Origin: Acidimicrobiales bacterium
GTDB taxonomy: Bacteria > Actinomycetota > Acidimicrobiia > Acidimicrobiales > SZUA-35
Reading direction: 5' to 3'
Length of the DNA stretch: 36,032 nucleotides
Assembly (NCBI GenBank): GCA_020630195.1
Contig: JAHDBV010000046.1
Coordinates: 1 to 36,032, forward strand
The notes under the pieces are model-generated. The model was not told where the DNA came from and made no database searches. It worked only from the letters and a program-made list of their open reading frames with translations. A program made the translations under genes and the position numbers. Shown piece after piece: positions 1-7,716 of the stretch. Every line of letters begins with the position of its first letter. Position 1 is the stretch's first letter.

Positions 1-13
1 GAAGCAGCCGACC

Positions 14-1969
14 ATGGCCATCATCGAAGAACCCCTCGCACTCCCCTCGGGTGATCGTCCCGAGGTCACCAACCCGCTCGGCGGGCTGGCCCGCCCCCGC
101 AATGCGACGGGCATCAAGGACTGGTTGACCACCGTCGACCACAAGAAGATCGGCATCATGTACGGCGCCGCCGCACTGTTCTTCTTCGTGATCGGTGGCA
201 TCGCGGCGCTCGGCATCCGTGCCCAGCTCGCCGCTCCGGACCAGACGCTGCTCTCCGGCGATGCGTACAACCGTGTCTTCACGATGCACGGCACGATCAT
301 GGTCTTCCTGGCCGTGATGCCGCTCGGTGCTGCGTTCGCCAACTACCTGCTGCCATTGCAGGTCGGCGCTCGTGACGTCGCGTTCCCCCGTATCAACGCC
401 TTCAGCTTCTGGGTGTTCCTCGCCGGTGGCCTCCTGTTGAACTCCGCCTGGTTCCTCGGCGGTGGTGCCAACGGTGGCTGGTTCAACTACGCCCCCAACA
501 ACGGTGTGGCCTACTCGCCGTCGAACGGCATCGACTTCTGGAACATCGGTCTCCTGATCGCCGGCATCGGCTCGATGACCGGTGCCGTCAACCTCATCAC
601 GACGGTGCTCAACATGCGGGCGCCCGGCATGGGCTGGATGAAGATGCCCGTCTTCACCTGGATGACCCTCGTCACCCAGTTCCTGCTCCTGTTCGCCATC
701 CCGGTGCTGACGGTCGCCCAGGTCCTGCTGCTGCTCGACCGTGGCTTCGACTCGAACTTCTTCAACGTCGAGCAGGGCGCCGACCCGCTGCTGTGGCAGC
801 ACCTCTTCTGGATCTTCGGTCACCCCGAGGTGTACCTGATGATCCTGCCCGCCTTCGGCATCGTGTCCGAGACCATCCCGGTCTTCAGCCGCAAGCCCAT
901 CTTCGGCTACCCGTTCATGGTCGCCTCCGGTGTCGCCATCGGCTTCATGGGCTGGGGCGTGTGGGCCCACCACATGTTCGTCTCGGGCCTCGGCCCGCTC
1001 TCGGTCGCCGCCTTCTCCGCCGTCACGATGTTCATCGCCGTGCCGACCGGTGTGAAGATCCTGAACTGGCTGGCCACGATGTGGGGCGGCAAGCTGCTGC
1101 TCAACACCTGCATGCTGTTCTCGATCGGCCTGGTCACCCAGTTCACCGTCGGTGGCCTCTCGGGTGTGATGCACTCGGTCGCCGCCTCGGACACTCAGCA
1201 GACCGACACCTACTTCATCGTCGCCCACTTCCACTACGTGCTGTTCGGTGGAGCGCTGTTCGGCTTCATGGCCGGCTTCTACTTCTGGTGGCCGAAGGTG
1301 TTCGGCTACAAGCTCAGCGAGAAGTGGGGCAAGATCCACTTCTGGACCATGGTGGCGGGCTTCAACCTCACCTTCGGCCCGATGCACATCCTCGGCCTCC
1401 AGGGCATGCCCCGCCGCATGCAGACCTACTCGGCCTCGCAGGGCTTCGCCTTCTGGAACCTCGCGGCCACGATCGGCTCGTTCATCCTCGGTGTGGGCTC
1501 GCTGCTCATCCTGGTCAACGCCTTCCTGTCGTACCGGGCCTGGAAGAAGGCTGGGCGCCCCGACGTCGGCCCGGATCCGTGGGATGCCCGTGGCATCGAG
1601 TGGTCGATCCAGTCGCCCGCCCCGGAGCACAACTTCGATGTCACCCCGGTGGTCGCCGATCTCGACGACTTCTGGCACCGCAAGTACGCCGAGGACGAGA
1701 ACGGCAAGCTGGTCAAGGTCGCCACCGCCGAGGAGCTGGCACAGCCCGGCAACGGTGAGGGCGTGCACCTCCCGGCGCCGTCGTACTGGCCGCTCGTGCT
1801 CGCCGTCGGCATCATGATCGTCGGCTACGGCCTGATCTTCTCCCTCTTCCTCTGCATCCCGGGCATGTTCGTCACGATGGCGGCCCTCTACGGCTGGTCG
1901 CTCGAGCCGGCCGATGACCTGGATGCCGACGACCATCACCATCACGAAGTCGAGGTCGCTCATGGCTGA
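14..1969 (+). CDS. ctaD: Cytochrome c oxidase subunit I (aa3-type)
   Basis: Catalytic subunit of the heme-copper terminal oxidase, an integral membrane protein that reduces O2 and pumps protons. The 651-aa protein shows the family ligands: His92 (MHGTIM, heme a), the GHPEVY motif with His270 (CuB), the His319-His320 pair (CuB) and His405/His407 in AHFHYVL (heme a3/a). About 12 hydrophobic segments fill residues 45-510. The tail beyond about residue 540 is longer than a minimal subunit I. It carries a soluble stretch, two further hydrophobic segments (about 595-635) and a His-rich end (DADDHHHHEVEVAHG). This extension may take the place of a small separate subunit. The start at 14 lies near the left edge; a ctaC (subunit II) gene is expected upstream but is out of view. 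The stop overlaps the ctaE start by 8 bases, suggesting coupled translation. Confidence 0.97.
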   Translation: MAIIEEPLALPSGDRPEVTNPLGGLARPRNATGIKDWLTTVDHKKIGIMYGAAALFFFVIGGIAALGIRAQLAAPDQTLLSGDAYNRVFTMHGTIMVFLAVMPLGAAFANYLLPLQVGARDVAFPRINAFSFWVFLAGGLLLNSAWFLGGGANGGWFNYAPNNGVAYSPSNGIDFWNIGLLIAGIGSMTGAVNLITTVLNMRAPGMGWMKMPVFTWMTLVTQFLLLFAIPVLTVAQVLLLLDRGFDSNFFNVEQGADPLLWQHLFWIFGHPEVYLMILPAFGIVSETIPVFSRKPIFGYPFMVASGVAIGFMGWGVWAHHMFVSGLGPLSVAAFSAVTMFIAVPTGVKILNWLATMWGGKLLLNTCMLFSIGLVTQFTVGGLSGVMHSVAASDTQQTDTYFIVAHFHYVLFGGALFGFMAGFYFWWPKVFGYKLSEKWGKIHFWTMVAGFNLTFGPMHILGLQGMPRRMQTYSASQGFAFWNLAATIGSFILGVGSLLILVNAFLSYRAWKKAGRPDVGPDPWDARGIEWSIQSPAPEHNFDVTPVVADLDDFWHRKYAEDENGKLVKVATAEELAQPGNGEGVHLPAPSYWPLVLAVGIMIVGYGLIFSLFLCIPGMFVTMAALYGWSLEPADDLDADDHHHHEVEVAHG

Positions 1970-2618
1970 CGTGGCCATCCCCACCGACGACGCCGGCGTG
2001 GTCCACGCCGACGATCACCACGAGGAGCACCACACGAGCCTCGGCATCTCCAACATGAAGTTGGCGATGTGGCTCTTCCTCGGCTCCGAGGTGCTCCTCT
2101 TCGGTGCCCTCATCTCGACCTACCTGCTCTCGGTCGCCCGCTTCAACCAGGAGCGGGCCGAGGGCAATCCCCTCGTCACCGGACCCGGTACCGAGCTGTT
2201 CGACATCCCGTTCACCTCGGCCTCGTCGTTCATCCTGCTGATGTCGTCGCTGACGATGGTGCTGGCCCACCAGGCCATCCATCACGGTGACGTGAAGAAC
2301 AGCCGCATCTGGCTCGGCGCCACGGCGTCGCTCGGCTCGCTGTTCCTCGCCGGTCAGGTCTACGAGTTCACGGTCTTCTACCGGGAGGGTCTGGGCTTCA
2401 CCACGAACCTGTTCGGCTCGGCCTTCTTCACCCTCACGGGCTTCCACGGCGTGCACGTCACGGGCGGCATCCTCATGCTCGTGTCGCTCCTGGTGCTGTC
2501 GTTCCAGGGCAAGCTCAATCAGGATCGCAACGAGACGGTCGAACTCGTGGGCCTCTACTGGCACTTCGTCGACATCGTCTGGGTGCTGATCTTCACCATC
2601 GTCTACCTGGTCGTCTGA
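1962..2618 (+). CDS. ctaE: Cytochrome c oxidase subunit III
   Basis: Membrane subunit III of the aa3 oxidase, 218 aa. About five to six transmembrane helices are visible from residue 30 onward. Family-typical stretches include WLFLGSEVLLFGALIS, FHGVHVTGG and the C-terminal YWHFVDIVWV. I chose the ATG at 1962, which overlaps ctaD by 8 bases, over an earlier in-frame ATG at 1914 because the extra 16 residues look like out-of-frame ctaD coding. The soluble N-terminus holds an acidic, His-rich motif (VHADDHHEEHH, about residues 14-24) that reappears in the next gene with nearly the same DNA. It is followed after 8 bases by ctaF, so it lies in the same operon. Confidence 0.96.
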   Translation: MADVAIPTDDAGVVHADDHHEEHHTSLGISNMKLAMWLFLGSEVLLFGALISTYLLSVARFNQERAEGNPLVTGPGTELFDIPFTSASSFILLMSSLTMVLAHQAIHHGDVKNSRIWLGATASLGSLFLAGQVYEFTVFYREGLGFTTNLFGSAFFTLTGFHGVHVTGGILMLVSLLVLSFQGKLNQDRNETVELVGLYWHFVDIVWVLIFTIVYLVV

Positions 2619-2626
2619 GGTCGCTG

Positions 2627-2977
2627 ATGTCCGCTGAAACCGCTGCCGCCGTCCACGCCGACGATCACGTCGAGGACCACCACCCCACCGAGGGTCAGTA
2701 CTGGATCGTCTTCGTCGCCCTCGCCATCATCACGGCGGTCGAGGTGGCCTGGGCCGAGATCCCGCTCACCGACGACGGTGGGCCGCTGCTCGTCATCCCG
2801 ATGATGATCATGATGCTGGTGAAGTTCGTCCTCGTGGCGGGCGCCTTCATGCATCTCTACTTCGACACGAAGATCCTGAACGGCAAGTTCTTCTGGTGGA
2901 TCTTCGCGTCAGCGCTCGTGCTCGCGGTGATCGTCTACTTCATCGTGTTCGCGACCTTCGAGTTCAGCATCTTCTGA
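2627..2977 (+). CDS. ctaF: Cytochrome c oxidase subunit IV-like protein
   Basis: Small oxidase subunit, 116 aa, of the prokaryotic cytochrome c oxidase subunit IV (COX4_pro) type. Three hydrophobic helices are visible: about residues 25-45, 55-80 (with the typical KFVLVAGAFMHLYFD stretch) and 88-115. In this family the protein stabilises the oxidase and is not catalytic. It follows ctaE by 8 bases. Its N-terminus repeats the acidic/His motif of ctaE (VHADDHVEDHH), encoded by a 33-base segment matching ctaE at 30 positions. The symbol ctaF is by position and family; actinobacterial nomenclature for this subunit varies. Confidence 0.88.
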   Translation: MSAETAAAVHADDHVEDHHPTEGQYWIVFVALAIITAVEVAWAEIPLTDDGGPLLVIPMMIMMLVKFVLVAGAFMHLYFDTKILNGKFFWWIFASALVLAVIVYFIVFATFEFSIF

Positions 2978-2998
2978 TTTCTCGACCACCATGGAGGG

Positions 2999-3922
2999 GT
3001 GACGTTGTTCGTCCTGTCTGAGCCCTGGGAGTTCTCGCTCCACGCCGAGGTGTGGATGTTGATCGCGGGTGTCATCGCGATCGGGTGGTTCGCCACCAAG
3101 GTCATCCAGCCGAAGGCGGTCCGTGCCGGGTTCGCACCCATCTCGACCGCCCAGAAGCGGTGGTACCTCGGCGCGGTCGTGGCCATGTGGATCAGCTCCG
3201 ACTGGCCGATGCACGACATCGCCGAGCGCTACCTCTACAGCGTCCACATGGTCCAGCACCTGCTGCTGTCGATGATCATCCCGGCGATGTTCGTGAAGGC
3301 GACGCCGCATTGGCTGATCGAGCTCGTCGTCGGCCCGAATCCCCGGGCCTGGGCGATCCTCAAGCGCCTCACCCACCCGATCACGGCCATCATCATCTTC
3401 AACGGGCTCACGAGCCTCCTGCACTGGTCGGTGCTGGTGAAGCTGTCGGTCGAGAACGGCGCGTTGCACTTCTTCCTCCACCTGCTGGTCTTCCTCTCGG
3501 GACTCTGCATGTGGATGCCGGTCATCGGACCGATCGAGGAGTGGCGCCTCCCCCCGATCGGCAAGATGATCTACCTGTTCGCCATGACGATCGTGCCGAC
3601 CGTGCCCGGCGGCTGGCTCGTGTTCGCCGAGGACGTCGTCTATCCGTCGTACGACACGGCGTTCCGGGCGTTCGGCATGTCGGCGCTCATGGATCAGCAG
3701 CTGGCGGGTGCGATCATGAAGCTCGTCGGTGGGTTCTTCCTGTGGGTCGTGATCGCCGTGATCTGGTTCCGGTGGGCCAACGAGGCCGAGGCCGATGCGA
3801 AGGCCCGCCGCGCGGCGCGCTTCGCCGAGCGCACTCGTCCCGCCACCGGGGAAGGGGTGCCCGAGACGGCCGATGAGGTCATCGCCGGGTTCGAGACCTC
3901 GCCTCCCGCCGTCGAGTCGTGA
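2999..3922 (+). CDS. ctaG: CtaG/caa3-type oxidase assembly membrane protein
   Basis: Member of the caa3_CtaG family of multi-spanning membrane proteins, linked to assembly or copper loading of cytochrome oxidase. The 307-aa protein has about seven hydrophobic segments and conserved His residues in membrane-proximal stretches (WPMHDIAE, VHMVQHLLLS, LHFFLHLLVF) that could bind copper. The longest frame starts at GTG 2999, but the purine-rich GGAGGGG at 2993-2999 runs straight into it. An in-frame TTG at 3005 has better Shine-Dalgarno spacing (about 7 nt), so the true protein may lack two residues. The stop overlaps the next gene by 4 bases (GTGA). Its place directly after ctaDEF supports an oxidase biogenesis role. 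Confidence 0.88.
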   Translation: MTLFVLSEPWEFSLHAEVWMLIAGVIAIGWFATKVIQPKAVRAGFAPISTAQKRWYLGAVVAMWISSDWPMHDIAERYLYSVHMVQHLLLSMIIPAMFVKATPHWLIELVVGPNPRAWAILKRLTHPITAIIIFNGLTSLLHWSVLVKLSVENGALHFFLHLLVFLSGLCMWMPVIGPIEEWRLPPIGKMIYLFAMTIVPTVPGGWLVFAEDVVYPSYDTAFRAFGMSALMDQQLAGAIMKLVGGFFLWVVIAVIWFRWANEAEADAKARRAARFAERTRPATGEGVPETADEVIAGFETSPPAVES

Positions 3923-4332
3923 CCGACGTCCGGGTCGGCTCGCCACCCACGAAGCGGACGCTCACGTGGCGCGGCTTCCGGAAACGCTGCTCCGCCTGCG
4001 GTGAGCGCGACATCTGGGCGGGATGGGGTCGGCCGGTCGAGCGTTGCCCGCGGTGTGGGCTCGCCTTCGAGCGGATCGAGGGTCACTTCGTGGGCGCCGT
4101 CGGCCTCAACACCTGTGTCAGCTTCGTGGTGATGTTCGTCGTGCTCATCGTGTCGATGATCCTGACCGCACCCGAGTTCGACCTGCGGATCCTGCTGCCC
4201 GTGAACGTCGGTGCCGCACTCGGGATGGCCACCTGGTTCATGCCGATCTCGAAGACCCTCTGGACCTCGTTCGACATCATGATGCGGCCCCTCCAGCCCG
4301 ATGAGGTCGACTGGAGCGTGGCGGGCGACTGA
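3919..4332 (+). CDS. DUF983 family zinc-ribbon membrane protein
   Basis: A 137-aa protein of the DUF983 family. The N-terminus has a four-cysteine zinc ribbon (CSACGERD, then CPRCGLAFERIEGHF), followed by two hydrophobic helices (about residues 58-80 and 90-110). The biochemical function is unknown to me; in many bacteria these genes lie with cytochrome oxidase genes, as here, where it is the last gene of the oxidase operon. The GTG start at 3919 sits in a GTGA overlap with ctaG, a strong sign of co-translation. It ends 13 bases before the convergent ABC permease gene. Confidence 0.85.
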   Translation: MTDVRVGSPPTKRTLTWRGFRKRCSACGERDIWAGWGRPVERCPRCGLAFERIEGHFVGAVGLNTCVSFVVMFVVLIVSMILTAPEFDLRILLPVNVGAALGMATWFMPISKTLWTSFDIMMRPLQPDEVDWSVAGD

Positions 4333-4345
4333 GTCGCTCCGGGAT

Positions 4346-5065
4346 TCAGGCCCAGCGGAACCGGCGCAGCGCCACGAGCATGCCGCCCACCGCCCAGGAC
4401 ACGAGCCCGATCCAGGCCCAAGCGGGCCCGGCCGAGCCCTGTGAGGTGGTGGCCCGGACGAGCTCGACCAGTTGGGTGCCGGGGAGCCATGACGTGACCG
4501 TCTCGAGCACGCCCGGGAGCGCGGCGCGATCGAAGACCAGCCCGCTCAACAGGAGCAGCACCACGTAGAGGGCGTTCGCCACCGCGAGCGACGCGAGCCC
4601 GTCGACGAAGCCGGTGAGGGCGAACGCGAGCACCACGAAGGTGACGAGCCCGAGCAGCACCGAGGGCACGACCGCCACGTGCCACGCCGGCGACCAGCCG
4701 AGGGCCAGCGCGACGCCGCCGATGAGCACCAGCTGGCCGAGGATCAGCACGAGCGTGGTCACCCCCTTGGCGGCGAGGAACTCGATCGGCCGCAGCGGCG
4801 TGGCGGCGAAGCGACGGATCGCCCCGAACGACCGGTCGAAGCCGAGGGCGATCGCGAGCCGGACGAACGCGGTCGACATCACCGCCAGCGCCAGGATCCC
4901 GGGGGCCAGGAAGTCGATCGACTCGCCCTCGCCGGTGGGCAGCAGGTCGACGGTGGAGAACAGGACGAGGAAGAGCAGCGGCAAACCGACCCCGAGCAGC
5001 AGCTGCTCGCCGTCCCGGCTCGTGGCTCGGAGATCGGCCCGGGCCAGCGCCATGACGCGGTTCAC
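4346..5065 (-). CDS. ABC-2 type exporter permease
   Basis: A 239-aa integral membrane protein with about six hydrophobic segments, laid out like an ABC-2 type (drug/lipid/antibiotic export) permease. A short cytoplasmic N-terminus (MALARADLRATSRDGEQLLL) precedes the first helix, a loop contains the family-like RRFAATPLRP region, and a PG-containing motif (SWLPGTQLVELVR) precedes the last helix. It overlaps the upstream ATP-binding gene by 4 bases, so the two form one exporter. The substrate cannot be told from sequence. It converges on the oxidase operon. Confidence 0.88.
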   Translation of the reverse strand: MNRVMALARADLRATSRDGEQLLLGVGLPLLFLVLFSTVDLLPTGEGESIDFLAPGILALAVMSTAFVRLAIALGFDRSFGAIRRFAATPLRPIEFLAAKGVTTLVLILGQLVLIGGVALALGWSPAWHVAVVPSVLLGLVTFVVLAFALTGFVDGLASLAVANALYVVLLLLSGLVFDRAALPGVLETVTSWLPGTQLVELVRATTSQGSAGPAWAWIGLVSWAVGGMLVALRRFRWA

Positions 5066-5964
5066 GACGCCGTCTCCGTCGCGCCGGTCAGTTCGTCGAG
5101 CACGTCGTCGAGTGGGCGCCGCCCGACCCGGACGCCGGTGATGTTGCCGCCGGCCTCGAGCACGGCCCCGGTGATGGCGGGCACCATGGCCTGATCGGCG
5201 GTCCCGGGCACCACCACACGGCCCGGTCCGGCCGTCACCGTCCGACCGAGACGGGCTTCGACTTCGTCGGTAGCCACGGCGCCGTCGAGCTCGACGATGA
5301 TCGCATCGACCGCGGTCAGCTCCTCGACGGTGCCCGTCGCCCGGACACGCCCCTCGTCGAGCACCACCACGGTGTCGGCGAGGCGTTCGATCTCGTCCGC
5401 TCGATGGCTGGTGAGGAGCACGGCGGCGCCGGCGTCACGGCGGAGCCGCACGAGCTCGAGGAGCTGCTGCACCCCACGGCCGTCGAGCGCCGCCGTGGGT
5501 TCGTCGAGCACGAGCAGATCCCGCCCGCCCGTGAGTGCCACGGCGAGGCTGAGCCGCTGTTGCTGCCCGCCGCTGAGACGGCGCCAGCGTCGACCCGATT
5601 CCGGGGTCAGCCCGACCTGCTCGACGAGGTCGACGGGATCGGCGCCCTGCCCGGCGAGTTGGGCGAAGAGCCGCACCGTCTCGAGCACGGTGAGGCCCAT
5701 GGGCAGCCCGCCCGCCTGGGGCATCGTCGACCAGCGGGAGGCGAGCTCGGCCCGATCGGTGGCCGGGTCGTGTCCGAACACGCGCACCTCGCCACGCACG
5801 GGTGCGTGGAATCCGACGATCGTGTCGATCAGGGTCGTCTTGCCGGCCCCGTTCGGTCCGACGAGCGCCGTGACGGCGCCGGGCGCCAGCTCGAGGTCGA
5901 CCCCGTCGAGGGCCACGACCGGCCCGTGATGCACGGCGAGGTCTCGGCAGACGACGGTGGCCAC
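5062..5964 (-). CDS. ABC exporter ATP-binding protein
   Basis: ATPase subunit, 300 aa. Walker A is GPNGAGKTT (about residues 36-44), the signature is LSGGQQQRLSLA and Walker B is LLVLDEPTAALD, followed by a switch His in TSHRADE. After residue about 215 there is an accessory C-terminal region like that of the CcmA/DrrA subfamily, ending in DDVLDELTGATE. The GTG start at 5964 lies 6 nt downstream of a TAGGTT box on the minus strand, consistent with a leaderless message. It overlaps the permease by 4 bases. Divergent pdxH begins 57 bases away. Confidence 0.93.
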   Translation of the reverse strand: MATVVCRDLAVHHGPVVALDGVDLELAPGAVTALVGPNGAGKTTLIDTIVGFHAPVRGEVRVFGHDPATDRAELASRWSTMPQAGGLPMGLTVLETVRLFAQLAGQGADPVDLVEQVGLTPESGRRWRRLSGGQQQRLSLAVALTGGRDLLVLDEPTAALDGRGVQQLLELVRLRRDAGAAVLLTSHRADEIERLADTVVVLDEGRVRATGTVEELTAVDAIIVELDGAVATDEVEARLGRTVTAGPGRVVVPGTADQAMVPAITGAVLEAGGNITGVRVGRRPLDDVLDELTGATETAS

Positions 5965-5970
5965 CCGGGC

Positions 5971-5976
5971 AACCTA
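5971..5976 (-). promoter_or_regulatory. Putative -10 box of the ABC exporter operon (leaderless)
   Basis: Read on the minus strand, TAGGTT is followed by 6 nt and then the GTG start of the ATPase gene. This is the TANNNT-to-start spacing expected if transcription begins at the start codon. No Shine-Dalgarno is present. Confidence 0.55.
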
Positions 5977-6021
5977 GCGAGCCCGCCCGAGGTGACGGCG
6001 ATCGGATCGAACGGCTTGACT

Positions 6022-6669
6022 GTGGCCGTGGACCTCGCCCGGATGCGCCTCGACTACGAAACCCGCGGGATCGACGTGACCGAGGTCGACGCCGATCCGT
6101 TCGTGCAGTTCGACCGGTGGTTCGACGACGCCGTCCGTGCCGAGCTCGTCGAACCGAACGCGGTGGTGGTCTCCACCGTGTCGGCCGCGGGTGAACTCTC
6201 GTCCCGTCACGTGTTGTTGAAGGGCCGGCCCGACGGCGGGTTCGTGTTCTACACGAACTACACGTCGGACAAGTCGGCCGATCTCGACGACAACGGACGG
6301 GTGGCGCTGACGTTCGCCTGGTTGGGCCTGCACCGCCAGGTCAACGTGTCGGGCCGCGCCCGCCGGGTCGAAGCCGCCGTCTCGGACGAGTACTGGGCCG
6401 TCCGCACCCGTGGGTCCCAACTCGGGGGATGGGCGTCCGACCAGTCGGCCCCGCTCGCCGATCGCGCCGAGCTCGACGCCCGCCAGGCCGCCGTCGAGGC
6501 CCGCTTCGCCGAGGTCGATCCGGTTCCCCGTCCGCCCCACTGGGGCGGCTGGTTCGTCGAACCGAGCTCCATCGAGTTCTGGCAGGGGCGTCTCAACCGC
6601 CTGCACGACCGGATCCGCTACGAACGGACTGCCGAGGGTGCCTGGACGGTCGGGCGTCGTTCTCCCTGA
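6022..6669 (+). CDS. pdxH: Pyridoxamine 5'-phosphate oxidase
   Basis: FMN-dependent oxidase making pyridoxal 5'-phosphate from pyridoxine or pyridoxamine phosphate; cytosolic. The frame gives about 215 aa, the usual size. The conserved substrate and FMN parts are visible: SSRHVLLKG (about residues 53-61), FYTNYTSDKSADL, the WLGLHRQVNVSGRARRV strand region, RTRGSQLGGWASDQS, and the C-terminal signature EFWQGRLNRLHDRIRYER. The open frame extends far upstream through the antisense ABC gene, so I trimmed it to GTG 6022. GTG 6028 and ATG 6043 are alternatives. Two PLP enzymes (decarboxylase, HisC) are encoded later in the window, but no operon link is implied. Confidence 0.93.
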   Translation: MAVDLARMRLDYETRGIDVTEVDADPFVQFDRWFDDAVRAELVEPNAVVVSTVSAAGELSSRHVLLKGRPDGGFVFYTNYTSDKSADLDDNGRVALTFAWLGLHRQVNVSGRARRVEAAVSDEYWAVRTRGSQLGGWASDQSAPLADRAELDARQAAVEARFAEVDPVPRPPHWGGWFVEPSSIEFWQGRLNRLHDRIRYERTAEGAWTVGRRSP

Positions 6670-6675
6670 GCCCGC

Positions 6676-6984
6676 TCAGCTCCGGCCGTCGAGCTCGGTG
6701 GCCACCCGTCGCTCGGCCCAGAAGGCGCCGAACGGGATGAAGCTCGCCGCGAGCAGGCTCACCGTGAGCACCAGCCCCCACCGGTGTCGGAGGTGGAGCG
6801 CCACGACGAGGGCGGCGAACACGAGGAACAGCACCCCGTGCACGAAGCCGGGAACGGCCACGAGATCCGCGCCACCGGCGCGATGGAGGATCGTGGCCGC
6901 CATCAGCACGAGGTAGCTGACGCCCTCGGTCCGGGCGATCACGGGGAACCGGGCGAGTGCGGCGTCGAGCAGGTCCCGCATCAT
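6676..6984 (-). CDS. DUF3817 family membrane protein
   Basis: A 102-aa protein with three hydrophobic segments and the family-like opening in which a short amphipathic start (ARFPVIARTEGVSYLVLM) precedes the first helix and a HxxxHG-like loop (VPGFVHGVLFLVF) follows. DUF3817 proteins are actinobacterial membrane proteins of unknown role. The frame stays open far upstream, but the ATG at 6984 fits the domain start and overlaps the upstream gene stop by 4 bases. It converges on pdxH with a 6-base gap. Confidence 0.8.
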   Translation of the reverse strand: MMRDLLDAALARFPVIARTEGVSYLVLMAATILHRAGGADLVAVPGFVHGVLFLVFAALVVALHLRHRWGLVLTVSLLAASFIPFGAFWAERRVATELDGRS

Positions 6985-7625
6985 CCGGACACCGGATCGT
7001 CGAGCGGCCAACTCGAGGCGGCATCCGCCAGTGCGGTGATCAGGTCCTCCACGAGCGGGAACCGACCCGTGGCGCCGGGCCAGTGCATCGCCATCGGGGT
7101 GAGGCCCCGGAGCCGGGGTGGGAGTTCGATCTGCACGCCGGCCTCGATCGGCAGATTGACCGGGTTCCGTGGATGTTGGCCCCGCAGGTTCTTCGGGATC
7201 CGTTCGAGGTCGTCCAGGATCTCGAACGCCGGCAAGGCCCGACGGAGATGGTCGGACACGTGCGTGGCGAGGTCCCGGTTGCGGCCGCCCATCAGCACCG
7301 AGGTCCACCAGCCCCGCCGTCCGAAGCCGTGCATCGCCACCACGACCCGACAGTGGTCGATGAACGAGGCCAGCGCGGGCGAGGCGGCCGGGTCGACGGT
7401 GGCGGAGGGCAGATGGCGTCGCAGCCCCGTCGGTTGCAGCACGCCGTAGAAGCTGGCCCCCGAACGAGCCGCCGCTTCGGAGGCGATCTGATCGGTCAGG
7501 CGTTCCAGGTTGCCGCCGTGGAAGGCCATGAAGCCGAACGACGAGCGCAGCTCACAGATCTCGACCACTCCGTCGGTGGCGAGCAGATCGGCGAACCCGG
7601 TGGGTTCGTGGTCGACGGGCTGCAC
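6981..7625 (-). CDS. Poly-gamma-glutamate hydrolase family protein
   Basis: About 214 aa, resembling the PghP / Gamma_PGA_hydro (DUF867) family of zinc-dependent amidases first known from phages that cut poly-gamma-glutamate capsules. Visible signatures are FMAFHGGNLERLTDQIASEAA near the N-terminus (the HGG...E zinc-site motif), IDHCRVVVAMHGFG in the middle and LPIEAGVQIELPPRLR toward the end. No signal peptide is evident, so the substrate may be something other than extracellular capsule. I chose GTG 7625 over the longest start (7754) because the longer version would run through a perfect hairpin and overlap the ccdA end. It overlaps the DUF3817 gene by 4 bases. Confidence 0.72.
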   Translation of the reverse strand: MQPVDHEPTGFADLLATDGVVEICELRSSFGFMAFHGGNLERLTDQIASEAAARSGASFYGVLQPTGLRRHLPSATVDPAASPALASFIDHCRVVVAMHGFGRRGWWTSVLMGGRNRDLATHVSDHLRRALPAFEILDDLERIPKNLRGQHPRNPVNLPIEAGVQIELPPRLRGLTPMAMHWPGATGRFPLVEDLITALADAASSWPLDDPVSG

Positions 7626-7678
7626 CGGACGAGTGTGCCAGGCCCGGTGACGGGCCAGCGTGTCGAGCGCCCTGCTCG

Positions 7679-7705
7679 CCCCGCCGGCACTCGCCGCCGG
7701 CGGGG
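7679..7705 (-). terminator. GC-rich hairpin after ccdA
   Basis: Perfect 10-bp inverted repeat (CCCCGCCGGC / GCCGGCGGGG) with a 7-nt loop, 12 bases past the ccdA stop on the minus strand. No T-tract follows, so it would be a non-canonical terminator or a 3'-end stabiliser. Confidence 0.5.
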
Positions 7706-7716
7706 ACGGAGCGAAC

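Noticed and set aside
2909..3946. Long antisense open frame (345 codons) opposite ctaG, and similar long frames opposite many genes
   Set aside because: High GC gives long stop-free antisense frames. The translation is rich in Arg/Asp/His/Gly without any fold or motif, while the + strand frame is a clear CtaG.
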